Assembly (NCBI RefSeq): GCF_001571365.1
Contig: NZ_BCTQ01000004.1
Span: 147,976 to 211,975, forward strand
From: Achromobacter denitrificans NBRC 15125
GTDB taxonomy: Bacteria; Pseudomonadota; Gammaproteobacteria; Burkholderiales; Burkholderiaceae_B
DNA length: 64,000 bases
Direction: 5' to 3'
The notes beneath the pieces are model-generated. The model ran no database searches. It had not been told where the DNA came from and saw nothing but the letters and a program-made list of their open reading frames with translations. Shown here piece after piece: positions 32,651 through 42,384 of this stretch; positions within the stretch are counted from its first letter, which is position 1; each line of letters opens with the position of its first letter. The translations under genes were made by a program, and so were the position numbers.

Positions 32651-34084
32651 GTGACTCAGAAGAACTTTATCGCCAACCAATGGGTGGCCGCCGCCACCGG
32701 TGAAACCATTCCCGTCCTGAACCCGTCCGATGGCAAGCCTTTCGAGGCGATCGCGCGCTCGGGCCAGGCCGACGTCGACCGCGCCGTGACGGCGGCCCGC
32801 GAAGCCTACGAAGGCGAGTGGGGCCAGATGGCGCCCGCCGCCCGCAGCCGCCTGCTCATGCGCATCGCCTTCGCGCTGCTGGATCGCCAGGAAGAGCTGG
32901 CCCAGCTGGAATCGGCCGACACCGGCAAGCCCATCAAGCAGGCGCGCGCCGACGCCGCCGCCGTGGCCCGCTATTTCGAGTTCTACGCCGGGGCGGTCGA
33001 CAAGCTGCACGGCGAGACCATTCCCTACAACCCGGGCTTCACGGTCCTGACGGTGCGCGAGCCGCACGGCGTCACCGGCCACATCGTGCCCTGGAACTAC
33101 CCCTTGCAGATCTTCGGCCGCAGCGTGGGCGCGGCGCTGGCCGCCGGCAATGCCTGCGTGGTCAAGCCCGCCGAGGACGCCTGCCTTTCGCTCTTGAAGC
33201 TGGCCGAGATCGCCGCCGAGGCGGGCCTGCCGGCCGGCGCCCTGAACATCTGCACCGGCTACGGCCACGAAGCCGGCGCGGCGCTGTCCGCGCATCCGGG
33301 CATCGACCACATTTCCTTCACCGGCTCGCCGCAGACGGGCAAGATGGTGGCGCACGCCGCCGCCGAAAACCACGTGCCGGTCACGCTGGAACTGGGCGGC
33401 AAGTCGCCCCAGATCGTGTTCGACGATGCCGACCTGGACGCCGCGCTGCCGGTGCTGCTGGCCGCCATCATCCAGAACGCCGGGCAGACCTGCTCGGCCG
33501 GCAGCCGCGTGCTGATCCAGCGCGGCGTCTATGAAACCGTGCTCAAGCGCCTGTCGGACGCGTTCTCGGCCACGGTCACCGGCCCGGCCGCGGCCGACCT
33601 GGACGTCGGTCCGCTGATCAATGCCCGCCAGCAGGACCGCGTGCGCGGCTTCCTGGCCGAAGCGGAAGGCGCCGGCATGAAGGTCGCCGCGCGCGGCAAG
33701 CTCAAGGAAGGCACGCCCGAGGCCGGCTTCTACCAGCCGCCGGTGCTGTTCCGCGACGTGCCGTCCGACAGCCGCCTGGCGCAGGAAGAAGTCTTCGGCC
33801 CGGTGCTGGCCGCCATGGTGTTCGACACCGAGGAAGAGGCGCTGGAAATCGCCAACGGCACGCTGTACGGCCTGGTGGCGGGCGTCTGGACCCGCGACGG
33901 CGGCCGCCAGTTGCGCCTGGCCCGCAAGCTGCGCGCCGGCCAGGTGTTCATCAACAACTACGGCGCCGGCGGCGGCGTCGAACTGCCGTTCGGCGGTTCG
34001 CGCCAGTCGGGCTACGGCCGCGAGAAGGGCTTCGAGGCCCTGTACGGCTTCACCACGCTGAAGACCATCGCCATCAAGCACTGA
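32651..34084 (+). CDS. Aldehyde dehydrogenase family protein
   Basis: 477 residues from a GTG. NAD-dependent ALDH motifs are GHIVPWNYPLQIFGRSVGAALAAGN, VVKPAEDACLS, the cofactor loop ISFTGSPQTGK, catalytic Glu in VTLELGGKSPQIVFDDADL, and catalytic Cys in QNAGQTCSAGSRV. EEVFGPVLAAMVFDTEEEAL and a final PFGGSRQSGYGREKG complete the fold. Closest subgroup by eye is betaine/gamma-aminobutyraldehyde dehydrogenases, but the substrate is open. It is divergent from the GntR/SDR operon with shared operators. It probably oxidises an aldehyde derived from the compound sensed by the GntR protein. Confidence 0.92.
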   Translation: MTQKNFIANQWVAAATGETIPVLNPSDGKPFEAIARSGQADVDRAVTAAREAYEGEWGQMAPAARSRLLMRIAFALLDRQEELAQLESADTGKPIKQARADAAAVARYFEFYAGAVDKLHGETIPYNPGFTVLTVREPHGVTGHIVPWNYPLQIFGRSVGAALAAGNACVVKPAEDACLSLLKLAEIAAEAGLPAGALNICTGYGHEAGAALSAHPGIDHISFTGSPQTGKMVAHAAAENHVPVTLELGGKSPQIVFDDADLDAALPVLLAAIIQNAGQTCSAGSRVLIQRGVYETVLKRLSDAFSATVTGPAAADLDVGPLINARQQDRVRGFLAEAEGAGMKVAARGKLKEGTPEAGFYQPPVLFRDVPSDSRLAQEEVFGPVLAAMVFDTEEEALEIANGTLYGLVAGVWTRDGGRQLRLARKLRAGQVFINNYGAGGGVELPFGGSRQSGYGREKGFEALYGFTTLKTIAIKH

Positions 34085-34187
34085 AGCCCCCGGGGCTCGG
34101 GAAGACGCCGCGGCGGACCCTGGCAAAATATCGGTTAACGTTGATGTTTTGCTTGCAGGGGCCGCCGCGCCCGCTTCCAGGATTCCC

Positions 34188-34892
34188 ATGTTCACAGGTA
34201 TTGTCCAAGGCACCGCGAAGATCGCGAAGATCTCCGACCGCGAGGGCCTGCGCACGTTTACGCTCGATTTTCCGCCCGGATTCTGCGTGGACCTGGCGGT
34301 AGGCGCCAGCGTGTCGACCGACGGCGTCTGCCTCACCGTTACCGAGCTGCTGGGCGAGAGCCGGGCCACGTTCGACGTCATGCTGCAAAGCCTGGCCATC
34401 ACCACGCTGGGCAGCTACCAGGAAGGCGATCGCGCCAACGTCGAGCGCGCGGCCAAGGACGGCGCCGAGATCGGCGGCCATCCCTTGTCCGGCCACGTGG
34501 ACTTCACCTCCGAAGTCCTCATGGTGAAGTCTTCGGATACCAACCGCCTGATGCGCTTCAGCATCCCCCAGGATTTCCGCAAGTACGTCTTCGCCAAGGG
34601 CTATATCGCCATCAACGGCGCGAGCTTGACGGTGTCGGAAGTCAACCGCGCCGAAGGCTGGTTCGAAGTCTGGCTGATCCCCGAAACCCGCCGCATGACG
34701 GTCTTCGAAGACAAGCAGGCGGGCGATTCCGTCAATATCGAGATCGAGCGCAGCACGCAGGTGGTGGTCGACACCGTGCGCGAAACCGTCCAGGAAAGCC
34801 TGGGCAAGCTGCAGCCGCTGCTGGAAGCCATCCTGAAGGAAAAGGGCCTGACGCTGGAGGATTTCGTCAGCCCGCAGGGCAAGCTGAAGTAG
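34188..34892 (+). CDS. ribE: Riboflavin synthase, alpha subunit
   Basis: 234 residues. It starts with the invariant MFTGIVQGTAKI and shows the internal duplication of the family. Barrel 1 (~1-95) has VGASVSTDGVCLTVTEL; barrel 2 (~96-190) begins IGGHPLSGHVDFTSEV and has YIAINGASLTVSEVN and WLIPETRRMTVF. It carries a ~25-residue C-terminal helix beyond the ~213-residue E. coli protein. The enzyme dismutates two 6,7-dimethyl-8-ribityllumazine molecules to riboflavin. It is a single gene with its own AT-rich promoter (around 34125-34155), with no FMN riboswitch and no other rib gene nearby, so it may be a second copy outside the main operon. Confidence 0.92.
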   Translation: MFTGIVQGTAKIAKISDREGLRTFTLDFPPGFCVDLAVGASVSTDGVCLTVTELLGESRATFDVMLQSLAITTLGSYQEGDRANVERAAKDGAEIGGHPLSGHVDFTSEVLMVKSSDTNRLMRFSIPQDFRKYVFAKGYIAINGASLTVSEVNRAEGWFEVWLIPETRRMTVFEDKQAGDSVNIEIERSTQVVVDTVRETVQESLGKLQPLLEAILKEKGLTLEDFVSPQGKLK

Positions 34893-34914
34893 CGCGGAGG
34901 CGGGGCGCGCCGCC

Positions 34915-35436
34915 TCATCCGGCCAGCGGGAACGAGGTCAGGTCGGTCAGCACGCCGTTCTCCAGCGCCGCCACCGTCAGGCGTTCCACCGAACCGGGGA
35001 TGTCGATAGCGCCCCGGTTCAGTTCGTCGCACAGCGATTTCATCAAGGCGCGGTTGCTGGACGAACCGATGGTGATGTGCGGCACGTAGGGGATGTCCAG
35101 GCGCAGCGCCGGCGCCAGCATCTGGCGGTACAGCGCGTCATGGAGCCGCGACAGCCGGCTGCAGCCTTCGTCGGGCACCAGGTAGGCGTATGCCTGCGCC
35201 GTGTCGGCGCCCAGCATGGCGTACCGGCACACGAAGGCGATGGGCGCCTGCGAGCGGGCGACCTCTTCCACATGCCTGAGGTAGGCCTGTTCATCGAGCC
35301 CGGCGCAGCCGAACGCCACCGTGAAATGCGCCTTGGCCAGCCGCTGCTGGCCGTCGTGCTGGCGCCGGAATTCCTCGATGAACCCGGCGTCCGCCGGGCG
35401 CAGGGTGGGATAGGCGAGCGTGAAGATCTTCTTCAT
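34915..35436 (-). CDS. 2'-5' RNA ligase/2H phosphoesterase family protein
   Basis: 173 residues with the two H-x-T/S-x motifs of the family: AHFTVAF (His37) and VPHITIGSS (His120). It begins MKKIFTLAYPTLRPADAGFIEEFR. The fold acts on 2'-5' phosphodiester or cyclic phosphate bonds in RNA or nucleotides. It is a single gene with its stop 23 bp from the convergent riboflavin synthase stop, separated by a GC hairpin (GAGGCG/CGCCTC). The in vivo substrate is unknown. Confidence 0.85.
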   Translation of the reverse strand: MKKIFTLAYPTLRPADAGFIEEFRRQHDGQQRLAKAHFTVAFGCAGLDEQAYLRHVEEVARSQAPIAFVCRYAMLGADTAQAYAYLVPDEGCSRLSRLHDALYRQMLAPALRLDIPYVPHITIGSSSNRALMKSLCDELNRGAIDIPGSVERLTVAALENGVLTDLTSFPLAG

Positions 35437-35479
35437 TGCGCCAGTCTGCCACCCCGTTGCGCGGAAACCAAGCCGGCCT

Positions 35480-36973
35480 TCAGTAGGAGAACGCCTCGCC
35501 CAGGGGCTTGATGCGCATGCCCGGCCGCAGGCGCGTCCAGGGCAGGTCGGCCGGATCGGCCTGCATGGGGCCGGGGGCCTTGGCCACCAGCACCTCGTGC
35601 GCGATGGGCTGGAAGTCCGCGCGGAAGTGCACCGAGCTCTTCACGACCAGGATGCCCATTTCCTCGGGTTGCACGCCGCCCACGCGGAACAGGTTGCGGT
35701 CCAGCATCTGCGACTTGGTGGCGCTGACCACCACCCGCACGCCGCCGATGCGCAGGCAGGCCACGGCCTCCAGGTCCACGTCCATGCCGTGCATCATCGG
35801 CCCGTCGAAGCGCAGCTTGCCGGGAGACAGCGTCTCGACGGTGAACTCGCCTTCGAACGCGGCGTCTCCGGCGACGCCGGACTGGCCGCCCAGCTTGAGC
35901 CGCAGCTTGCCGCCGATCCCGGCTTCGCGGGCCTGGCGCACGGCCTCGGGGTCGTAGAACAGCCCCAGCGCGGCGTTCTGCGCGTCGGCCTCGACCAGGG
36001 CGCGCAGCATGCCCGTGGTGTTGGCGTCGCCGCCCGCGCCGGGATTGTCCTGCGTGTCCGCGATCACCACCGGGCGGGAGGCGCCCGCCGCCAGCGCCTG
36101 GGCGCGGCGCACTGCCTCGGCGGGCTCCAGGAAGTCCGGCGACCACTGCGGTTCCAGTTCCAGCACCCGTTGATAGAGCGTTTCGGTCACGCGTTCGACC
36201 GCCCCGGCGTCGGTGCCGTAGGCCCATACCACCGGGCCGCATTCGGGGAAGTCCGCCGCCGGAAAGCCCGGCGCGAAGGAGATGGAGGCCACGCCCGGCG
36301 TCTGCTCCAGCCGCGCCAGCAGTTCGTACACGCCGCGGGAGGGCTCCAGCATCGTGCACATGCCGTTGATCGGGATCAGGAAGGGCAGGCGGCGCTCGCT
36401 GCGGTGCCAGCCGCCGCCGGCGGCGATGCGGGCCTGCAGCAGCCGGGCCGCGTGCTCGCCGGTATCGGCCATGTCCACGTGCGGATAGGTGCGGAACGCG
36501 GCCAGGCCGTCGGCCGCCTGCAGCATCTGCGCGGTGACGTTGGCGTGCAGGTCCAGGCTGGCGATCACCGGCACGTCGGGCCCGACGATCTCGCGCATGC
36601 GCGCCAGCAGCTCGCCTTCGCCGTCGTCCAGGTGCTGGGCGACCATGGCGCCGTGCAGGTCGAGGTAGACGGCGTCGAAGGAGGCCGCGCGCGCGGCCTC
36701 CAGGATTTCGCCGGCGATGCGCTCGTAGGCGTCGCGGGTGACGTGGGCCGAGGGGCTGGCGCCCGCCCAGATCACGGTGCGCACCGTATGGCCCTGGGCC
36801 AGCGCCGCGTTGATGAAGCCGCCCGCGGGAATGTTGACCTCGCGCAGCGCCAGCATGTCCTCGCCGCGCACCATGGCGGGGAAGCCTTCGCCCCGGACGA
36901 AGTTCTCGTATCCCGCCAGGGAGGGCGCGAAGGTGTTGGTTTCGTGCTGGAAGCCAGCAACCAGAATATGCAT
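35480..36973 (-). CDS. M81 family metallopeptidase (MlrC-like)
   Basis: 497 residues from the ATG at 36973, giving the canonical start MHILVAGFQHETNTFAP (metal-binding His). DAVYLDLHGAMVAQHLDDGEGELL and VIASLDLHANVTAQML carry further conserved Asp/His residues. The C-terminal MlrC domain begins around VVIADTQDNPGAGGDANTTGMLRAL. The founding member, MlrC, degrades linearised microcystin peptides. Most homologues, usually next to an MFS or ABC transporter, hydrolyse unknown small peptides or amides. Here it lies 25 nt downstream of an MFS importer in the same operon, with a LysR regulator divergent. Confidence 0.9.
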   Translation of the reverse strand: MHILVAGFQHETNTFAPSLAGYENFVRGEGFPAMVRGEDMLALREVNIPAGGFINAALAQGHTVRTVIWAGASPSAHVTRDAYERIAGEILEAARAASFDAVYLDLHGAMVAQHLDDGEGELLARMREIVGPDVPVIASLDLHANVTAQMLQAADGLAAFRTYPHVDMADTGEHAARLLQARIAAGGGWHRSERRLPFLIPINGMCTMLEPSRGVYELLARLEQTPGVASISFAPGFPAADFPECGPVVWAYGTDAGAVERVTETLYQRVLELEPQWSPDFLEPAEAVRRAQALAAGASRPVVIADTQDNPGAGGDANTTGMLRALVEADAQNAALGLFYDPEAVRQAREAGIGGKLRLKLGGQSGVAGDAAFEGEFTVETLSPGKLRFDGPMMHGMDVDLEAVACLRIGGVRVVVSATKSQMLDRNLFRVGGVQPEEMGILVVKSSVHFRADFQPIAHEVLVAKAPGPMQADPADLPWTRLRPGMRIKPLGEAFSY

Positions 36974-36998
36974 GATGGGTTTCCTGTGGGTTGGGACG

Positions 36999-38303
36999 TC
37001 AGGCGCGGGCGGACGCATGCCGGGGAGGGCGGTTCACCAGCAACAGCAGGGCGCCGGCCACCAGCAAGGCGGAGATCACGTACAGGCCGCCGGCCAGCGA
37101 GCCGGTGGCCTCCTTGGACCAGCCGATGATCGACGGGCTGAGGAACCCGCCGAGCAGGCCGATGCTGTTGATGAGCGCGATGCCGCCGGCGGCCGCCTCG
37201 CCCTTCAGGTACTGCGAAGGGATGGCCCAGAATACCGTGTATGCGGCCCACATGAACCCCGTGGCCAGCGTGATCGCGGTCAGGGAAAGCGCGAATTGCG
37301 TCGGCGCGGCGGTGGCCACGCACAGCGCCACGCCGGCCATCAGCGCGGGAACCAGGGTGTGCCAGCGCCGTTCCTGCATCCGGTCCGAACTGCGCGCGAA
37401 CCACAGCATGAAGAGGGCCGCCGCCAGGTACGGGATGGCCGAGTACAGGCCGATTTCCATGGTGTCCTGCACGCCCGCGATCTTGAGCAGGGTGGGCAGC
37501 CAGAAGCTGACGGCATAGATGCCGCAGATCAGGCAGAAATACGTGAGGGCCATGCCGTAGATGGCCGGGTCGCGCAGCACCTGCGCGAACGCGTGCTTCT
37601 GCTGCGCGCCGCGCGTGTCCAGGTCCGCGGCCAGCAGCGCCTTTTCCTCGGCGTCGAGCCAGCGGGCCTCGGCCGGCTTGTCGTCGAGGTAGCGGAAGGC
37701 GATCACGCCCAGCAGCACGCAGGGCAGGCCTTCCAGCAGGAACATCCATTGCCAGCCATCGAGCCCGTGCGCGCCCGAGAAGGACGTCATGATCCAGGCG
37801 GACACGGGGCCGCCCACGATGCCGCCGATGGGGCCGGCCAGCATCACCACCGCCATCACGCCCGCCATGCGGGACTGCGAATACCAATAGGTCAGGTAGA
37901 AGATCATCCCGGGCGCGAAGCCCGCCTCGAACACCCCCAGCATGAAGCGCAGGGCGTAGAAGCTCCACTCGCCCTGCACGAACAGCATCGAGGCCGAGGT
38001 CAGGCCCCACAGCACCATGATGCGGCTGATGGTGCGGCGCGCGCCAATGCGGGTCAGCAGGAGGTTGCTGGGCACCTCGAACAGCACGTAGCCCAGGAAG
38101 AAGATGCCTGCGCCCAGGCCGTAGACCGCGTCGGAGATGCCGACGTCCTGCTGCATCTGCAGCTTGGCGAAGCCGATGTTGATGCGGTCCAGGTAGGCGA
38201 ATACGTAGCAGAGCAGCAAGAACGGCAGCAGGCGCCAGGTGATCTTGCGATAGAGGGGGGCCAGGCGCGGGTCGGCGCCCGGCGTGCTCGGGGGCTGCGG
38301 CAT
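36999..38303 (-). CDS. MFS transporter, anion:cation symporter family
   Basis: 434 residues, twelve predicted helices. ITWRLLPFLLLCYVFAYLDRINIGFAKLQMQ at the N-terminus and FFLGYVLFEVPSNLLLTRIGARRTISRIM between helices 2 and 3 are typical of the ACS family (tartrate, phthalate and glucarate-type carboxylate importers). Helix 4 carries RFMLGVFEAGFAPGMIFYLTYWY. It is first in an operon with the M81 peptidase and divergent from a LysR regulator. It likely imports an organic acid or acyl-peptide that the peptidase then cleaves. Confidence 0.9.
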   Translation of the reverse strand: MPQPPSTPGADPRLAPLYRKITWRLLPFLLLCYVFAYLDRINIGFAKLQMQQDVGISDAVYGLGAGIFFLGYVLFEVPSNLLLTRIGARRTISRIMVLWGLTSASMLFVQGEWSFYALRFMLGVFEAGFAPGMIFYLTYWYSQSRMAGVMAVVMLAGPIGGIVGGPVSAWIMTSFSGAHGLDGWQWMFLLEGLPCVLLGVIAFRYLDDKPAEARWLDAEEKALLAADLDTRGAQQKHAFAQVLRDPAIYGMALTYFCLICGIYAVSFWLPTLLKIAGVQDTMEIGLYSAIPYLAAALFMLWFARSSDRMQERRWHTLVPALMAGVALCVATAAPTQFALSLTAITLATGFMWAAYTVFWAIPSQYLKGEAAAGGIALINSIGLLGGFLSPSIIGWSKEATGSLAGGLYVISALLVAGALLLLVNRPPRHASARA

Positions 38304-38494
38304 TGCATGTCTCCTGCGCGGGTCTGCGCCCGCGATGGCTGGGAATGAAGCCGGAAGTCTCGTGCTCCCGGCGCTGCCATTATTGGAAGCGCACGCGTTC
38401 GAAACAATGACTAAGGTGATAAATTATCGTTGCCTTGCGGGCAACGCAGGGGCGATCAACGGCCGGCGCGTCCGTGCCTGGGGAACACAGGGAT

Positions 38495-39409
38495 ATGCAG
38501 GAAATCAGCCAGGTCCGCCTGAGGTACTTCCACGAGGTCGTGGCTTGCGGGTCGATACGGGGCGCCGCCGACAAGCTCGGCACGGCCCCGTCCGTCATCA
38601 GCCGGCAGATCCAGCTGCTGGAGAAGGAACTGGGCGTGCAGCTGTTCGAGCGCCGCGCGCGCGGGCTGGCCCCCACCGAGGCGGCCGATATGCTGCTGGA
38701 GTACTACCGGGGCTGCCGCGCGCAGCAGGAACACCTGAACGCGCGCCTGCAGGAATGGCGCGGCATGCAGCGCGGCAACGTCCACCTGATGATCAGCGAA
38801 GGCTTCATCGACAGCCTGATGGAGCACGTGGTGGGGCCGTTCTGCATCGAATTTCCGCAGATCAACATCAGCGTGAACGTGGGGTCGGTGAACGAGGTGG
38901 TCGAGGCCGTGGCGACGGACGCCGCGCACATCGGGCTGGCCTACAACCCGCCCGTCGATCCGCGCCTGCGTTGCCGCGCGAGCCGCAAGCATCCCGTCTG
39001 CCTGCTGGCCGGCCGGGGCCACGCGCTGGCCAGGCGGCGCGCGCCGCTGACCATCGCCGACATCCTGCCGTATCCGTTCGCCTTGATGTCTTCGCCCTAC
39101 GGGCTGCGCCAGGCGGTGGACCTGCTGGAGTTCACCGAACGCGTGCACCTGACGCCCAGCCTCACCACCAATTCGCTGCGCGTGCTCAAGCAATATGCGA
39201 TGACGGGGGCGGGCGTGACGCTGATGCCCACCCTGGGCGTGCACCACGAGCTGGCCAGCGGCCAGCTCGTGGCGATCCCTATCGAGCATCCGATCCTGAG
39301 CGCGCCGGAGTGCCAGGCGCTGCTGCGCCTGGGACGGCCGCTGTCGTCCGCCGCCAACGAGCTGGCGCGGCGGATCGAGCAGCGCCTGCCGGCGTTCGCG
39401 CAGCGCTGA
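38495..39409 (+). CDS. LysR family transcriptional regulator
   Basis: 304 residues from the ATG at 38495 ([15 protein letters not shown]); a TTG 60 nt upstream is less likely. The N-terminal winged helix is [48 protein letters not shown], and the type II binding-protein effector domain fills the rest. It is divergent from the MFS/M81 operon with a 191-bp gap containing AT-rich GATAAATTATC, the expected place for a LysR site. It converges on the chemoreceptor gene with only 6 bp between stops. Confidence 0.9.
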   Translation: MQEISQVRLRYFHEVVACGSIRGAADKLGTAPSVISRQIQLLEKELGVQLFERRARGLAPTEAADMLLEYYRGCRAQQEHLNARLQEWRGMQRGNVHLMISEGFIDSLMEHVVGPFCIEFPQINISVNVGSVNEVVEAVATDAAHIGLAYNPPVDPRLRCRASRKHPVCLLAGRGHALARRRAPLTIADILPYPFALMSSPYGLRQAVDLLEFTERVHLTPSLTTNSLRVLKQYAMTGAGVTLMPTLGVHHELASGQLVAIPIEHPILSAPECQALLRLGRPLSSAANELARRIEQRLPAFAQR

Positions 39410-39415
39410 GGCCGC

Positions 39416-41149
39416 TTAGAACGCGCTCCAGTCCTGCTGCGTGGCGGGGCGCTGGGCGGCGCCGGCCAGGGCCACCGCGGCTTCCGGCGGCGCCGGGCGG
39501 CGCGTGCCGGCGCGAGGCGCGCTGCCGCGGGGCGCGGCGTCCGCCGCGGGCGCCAGGGCGTGCCGGTCCACTTGATGGGCGGCCACGTCGATGACGTCGG
39601 GGGCGTTGATCTTGAAGATGGAGACCGCCTTGCGCAGCCCCTGCGCCTGCTCTTCCAGCGAGCCGGACGCGGCCGCGGCCTGCTCGACCAGCGCGGCGTT
39701 CTGCTGGGTGACCTCGTCCATCTGCGCGACAGCCCGGTTGACCTGGTCGATGCCGGAGGCCTGTTCCTCGGACGCGGCGGTGATCTCGCCCATGATGTCG
39801 GCCACGCGGGTCACGGACCTCACGATGTCCTGCATGGTGGCGCCGGCCCGCTCGACCTGGCCCGAGCCCGCTTCGACGGCGGCGGCCGAATCGGTGATCA
39901 GCAACTTGATTTCCTTGGCGGCCTGGGCGCTGCGCTGCGCCAGCGACCGCACCTCGCCGGCGACCACGGCGAAGCCCTTGCCCTGATCGCCCGCGCGGGC
40001 GGCCTCCACGGCGGCGTTGAGCGCCAGGATGTTGGTCTGGAAGGCGATGCCGTCGATGACCGAGACGATCTCCACGACCTTGCTGGAGCTGTCGGTGATG
40101 TTCTGCATGGTGTTGACGACTTCGGCCACCGCGGCGCTGCCGCGCTGCGCCACCTCGGAGGCGGTGCCGGCCAGCTGGTTCGCCTGGCGCGCGTTGTCGG
40201 CGTTCTGCTTCACCGTGGCGGCGATCTGTTCCATGGAGGCGGCGGTTTCCTCCAGCGAGGCGGCCTGTTCCTCGGTGCGGCTGGACAGGTCGTGGTTGCC
40301 GGCGGCGATCTGGTGGGCGCCCACGGTGATCTCTTCCACGCCCCGGTGGACCGCGGATACCGTGCGCGTCAGGCTGTCCTGCATGCGCTTGATGGCGGCG
40401 AACATCAAGCCGATCTCGTTGCTGTTGCGGACCTCGATCCGGCCGGTGAAGTCGCCTTCGGCGATCCGTTCGAAGCAGGCGCCGGCTTCCTGCAGGGGGC
40501 GCAGCACCATGCCGCGCAGGAACAGCCATGCGAGCAGGGCCAGCGCGAGGGTGATGACGACCATGGCGATGGCGATCACGCGGGCGCGCCGGTGGTCGAC
40601 CTGGGCGTCCTCGACCATGCGGTTGGTGGCCTGGTCGATGAAGGCCAGGAAGTCCAGGGCGGCCTTGTTGAACGTGAGCGTGACGCTGCGCGATTGCGCG
40701 GCCTGGGCGCGGAAGGCGTCGATGTCCTGGGCGGTGAGCGCGCGGATCTGGGCGTCGATCGCGCCGCGGTAGGAAACGGCGGCCTTCTCAAGTTCGGCCA
40801 CGTGGGCGCTGGCGCCTTCCAGGTGGGGCGCGCGGATGAACGCGTCCAGGCGTTCGGACGCTTCCGACTGCATCGCGATCGCGCTCTTCAGTTCGTCCGC
40901 GGCCTCGGCCTGCCGCTGCAGTTGCTGGTCCATGAAGGTGTTGGCCAGCAGCAGGCGCGCGCGCAGGAACAGCAGGTAGGCGTTGTTGAGCTCGGTGGCC
41001 TGCAGCGAATAGGCGTCGTTGACCTCGGCCAGGTTGCGGTTGCTGGTGTTCAGGCTGAGCCACGAGGCGCCGTTGGACACGAGCATGGCGCCGGACAGCA
41101 GGAATAGCAGGGCGAGTACGCAGGTGCGCACCTTGAGGTTCTGGAACAT
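39416..41149 (-). CDS. Methyl-accepting chemotaxis protein with CheR-tether tail
   Basis: 577 residues from the ATG at 41149. TM1 (~8-30) is [20 protein letters not shown], and the periplasmic four-helix sensor spans ~31-190. TM2 (~192-213) is [21 protein letters not shown], and then a HAMP domain follows. The cytoplasmic methylation helices contain [24 protein letters not shown], and the conserved hairpin tip is [33 protein letters not shown]. It ends in an Ala/Pro-rich linker and QDWSAF, a W-x-x-F pentapeptide like NWETF that tethers CheR and CheB. The stop lies 6 bp from the LysR stop. A small hypothetical gene is just upstream. Confidence 0.93.
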   Translation of the reverse strand: MFQNLKVRTCVLALLFLLSGAMLVSNGASWLSLNTSNRNLAEVNDAYSLQATELNNAYLLFLRARLLLANTFMDQQLQRQAEAADELKSAIAMQSEASERLDAFIRAPHLEGASAHVAELEKAAVSYRGAIDAQIRALTAQDIDAFRAQAAQSRSVTLTFNKAALDFLAFIDQATNRMVEDAQVDHRRARVIAIAMVVITLALALLAWLFLRGMVLRPLQEAGACFERIAEGDFTGRIEVRNSNEIGLMFAAIKRMQDSLTRTVSAVHRGVEEITVGAHQIAAGNHDLSSRTEEQAASLEETAASMEQIAATVKQNADNARQANQLAGTASEVAQRGSAAVAEVVNTMQNITDSSSKVVEIVSVIDGIAFQTNILALNAAVEAARAGDQGKGFAVVAGEVRSLAQRSAQAAKEIKLLITDSAAAVEAGSGQVERAGATMQDIVRSVTRVADIMGEITAASEEQASGIDQVNRAVAQMDEVTQQNAALVEQAAAASGSLEEQAQGLRKAVSIFKINAPDVIDVAAHQVDRHALAPAADAAPRGSAPRAGTRRPAPPEAAVALAGAAQRPATQQDWSAF

Positions 41150-41223
41150 TGGATTTCCTTTAGGAGGCAGGCCCGGCGGGTCCGGCGCCTGCGGGGAAAC
41201 GCCGGCTGGGCGCCGGCGGCGGG

Positions 41224-41538
41224 TCAGGCGTGCGAGCGCGGCCGCACTTTTTCCCAGACGTCGGCGGGGATCAGCGCGGAGAGCCATTCCTGGCGTTGAC
41301 GCAGGGCGTCGTCGTTTTGCGGCGAGCCCAGGGCCTGCGCGAAATCGCCTTCGATGGAGCCGCCCAGCGATTGCTCGATCCGGGCCTGGAGTTCCGGCAT
41401 GCCGTAGAGCGCGTTATGCACGCCGATCACGACCGTGCGCAGGGCCTCCAGCTGCGCGTGGCTGATCGCGACCGCGTTGGCGAGCTTGCGGACGGTGTCC
41501 GCCAGCGTGAGCAAAAGATCGCGTTCGTTCATTTCCAT
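41224..41538 (-). CDS. Hypothetical protein upstream of the chemoreceptor (104 aa)
   Basis: The start at 41538 ([37 protein letters not shown]) has AAGGGGA at suitable spacing. The first ~45 residues look helical, possibly coiled-coil. Later it has [26 protein letters not shown] and ends [12 protein letters not shown]. No known family was recognised. It is 74 bp upstream of the chemoreceptor in the same direction, so it may be co-expressed and linked to motility, but nothing in the sequence proves it. Confidence 0.65.
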   Translation of the reverse strand: MEMNERDLLLTLADTVRKLANAVAISHAQLEALRTVVIGVHNALYGMPELQARIEQSLGGSIEGDFAQALGSPQNDDALRQRQEWLSALIPADVWEKVRPRSHA

Positions 41539-41714
41539 GGCGCCGTCCCCTTCGTGTGCGGGCGCTCGACCGAGGTGGCGCCTTGCCGCAAAAATTTTGT
41601 AAATCGTTGCAAAGGGTTGAAATATTGCGACAAGTTCCATGGCCCGGGGATAAGAATTTTCTGAAAATTCAGGGACGGGCAAGGAATAGAATGGAGCCAC
41701 TTCCGGAGGTATCC

Positions 41715-42299
41715 ATGTCGGTCATATCCGATATCAAAATTCGCCCGCTGGAGCGCGGCGACCTGCACTTCGTGCACAAGATCAACAATAACGACGTGAT
41801 CATGCGCTACTGGTTCGAAGAGCCCTACGAGGCCTACGACGAACTGGTCGCCCTGTACGACCGCCACTTGCACGACCAGAACGAGCGGCGTTTCATCATC
41901 GAGCACGACACCGGCCAGCCGGCCGGCCTGGTCGAGCTGGTGGAGATCGACTACATCCACCGCCGCGCGGAATTCCAGATCATCATCGCGCCCAGCTACC
42001 AGGGCCGGGGCTACGCCAAGGCGGCGACCCGCATCGCGGTGGGCTATGCCTTCCGCGTGCTGAACCTGCACAAGGTCTATCTCGTCGTGGACAAGGACAA
42101 CAGCGCCGCCGTCCATATCTACGAACGCTGCGGGTTCCGCATCGAGGGCCTGTTGAAGGAAGAGTTCTTCTCGAACGGCGCCTATCGCGATGCCTACCGC
42201 ATGGCGCTGCTGCAGAAAGACCATCTGCGCGACGTGGGCCCGGGCGCGCCGGACGCGCCCGTGCTGCGCGACTGGCCGCAGGAAGAGCAGGCGGGCTGA
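41715..42299 (+). CDS. speG: Spermidine N1-acetyltransferase
   Basis: 194 residues with GGAGGT eight bases before the ATG. It follows E. coli SpeG closely: [94 protein letters not shown] (acetyl-CoA binding Q-x-x-G-x-A), then [19 protein letters not shown]. SpeG acetylates spermidine and spermine with acetyl-CoA to relieve polyamine toxicity and forms dodecamers. The C-terminal tail ([19 protein letters not shown]) is not conserved. It is divergent from the small hypothetical gene and convergent with cadA; a GC-rich hairpin zone (42305-42350) separates the last two. Confidence 0.92.
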   Translation: MSVISDIKIRPLERGDLHFVHKINNNDVIMRYWFEEPYEAYDELVALYDRHLHDQNERRFIIEHDTGQPAGLVELVEIDYIHRRAEFQIIIAPSYQGRGYAKAATRIAVGYAFRVLNLHKVYLVVDKDNSAAVHIYERCGFRIEGLLKEEFFSNGAYRDAYRMALLQKDHLRDVGPGAPDAPVLRDWPQEEQAG

Positions 42300-42384
42300 A
42301 CTCTGTCCGCCGCGAGGCGGCCCCGGCGCGCGGCCGGGGCGCCCGCCCGGAAAGGGCGGAGCGGGACACCGCGAGGAGGGCGGG

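Noticed and set aside
34085..34187. FMN riboswitch before riboflavin synthase
   Set aside because: The conserved RFN-element segments are absent in the 103-bp gap.
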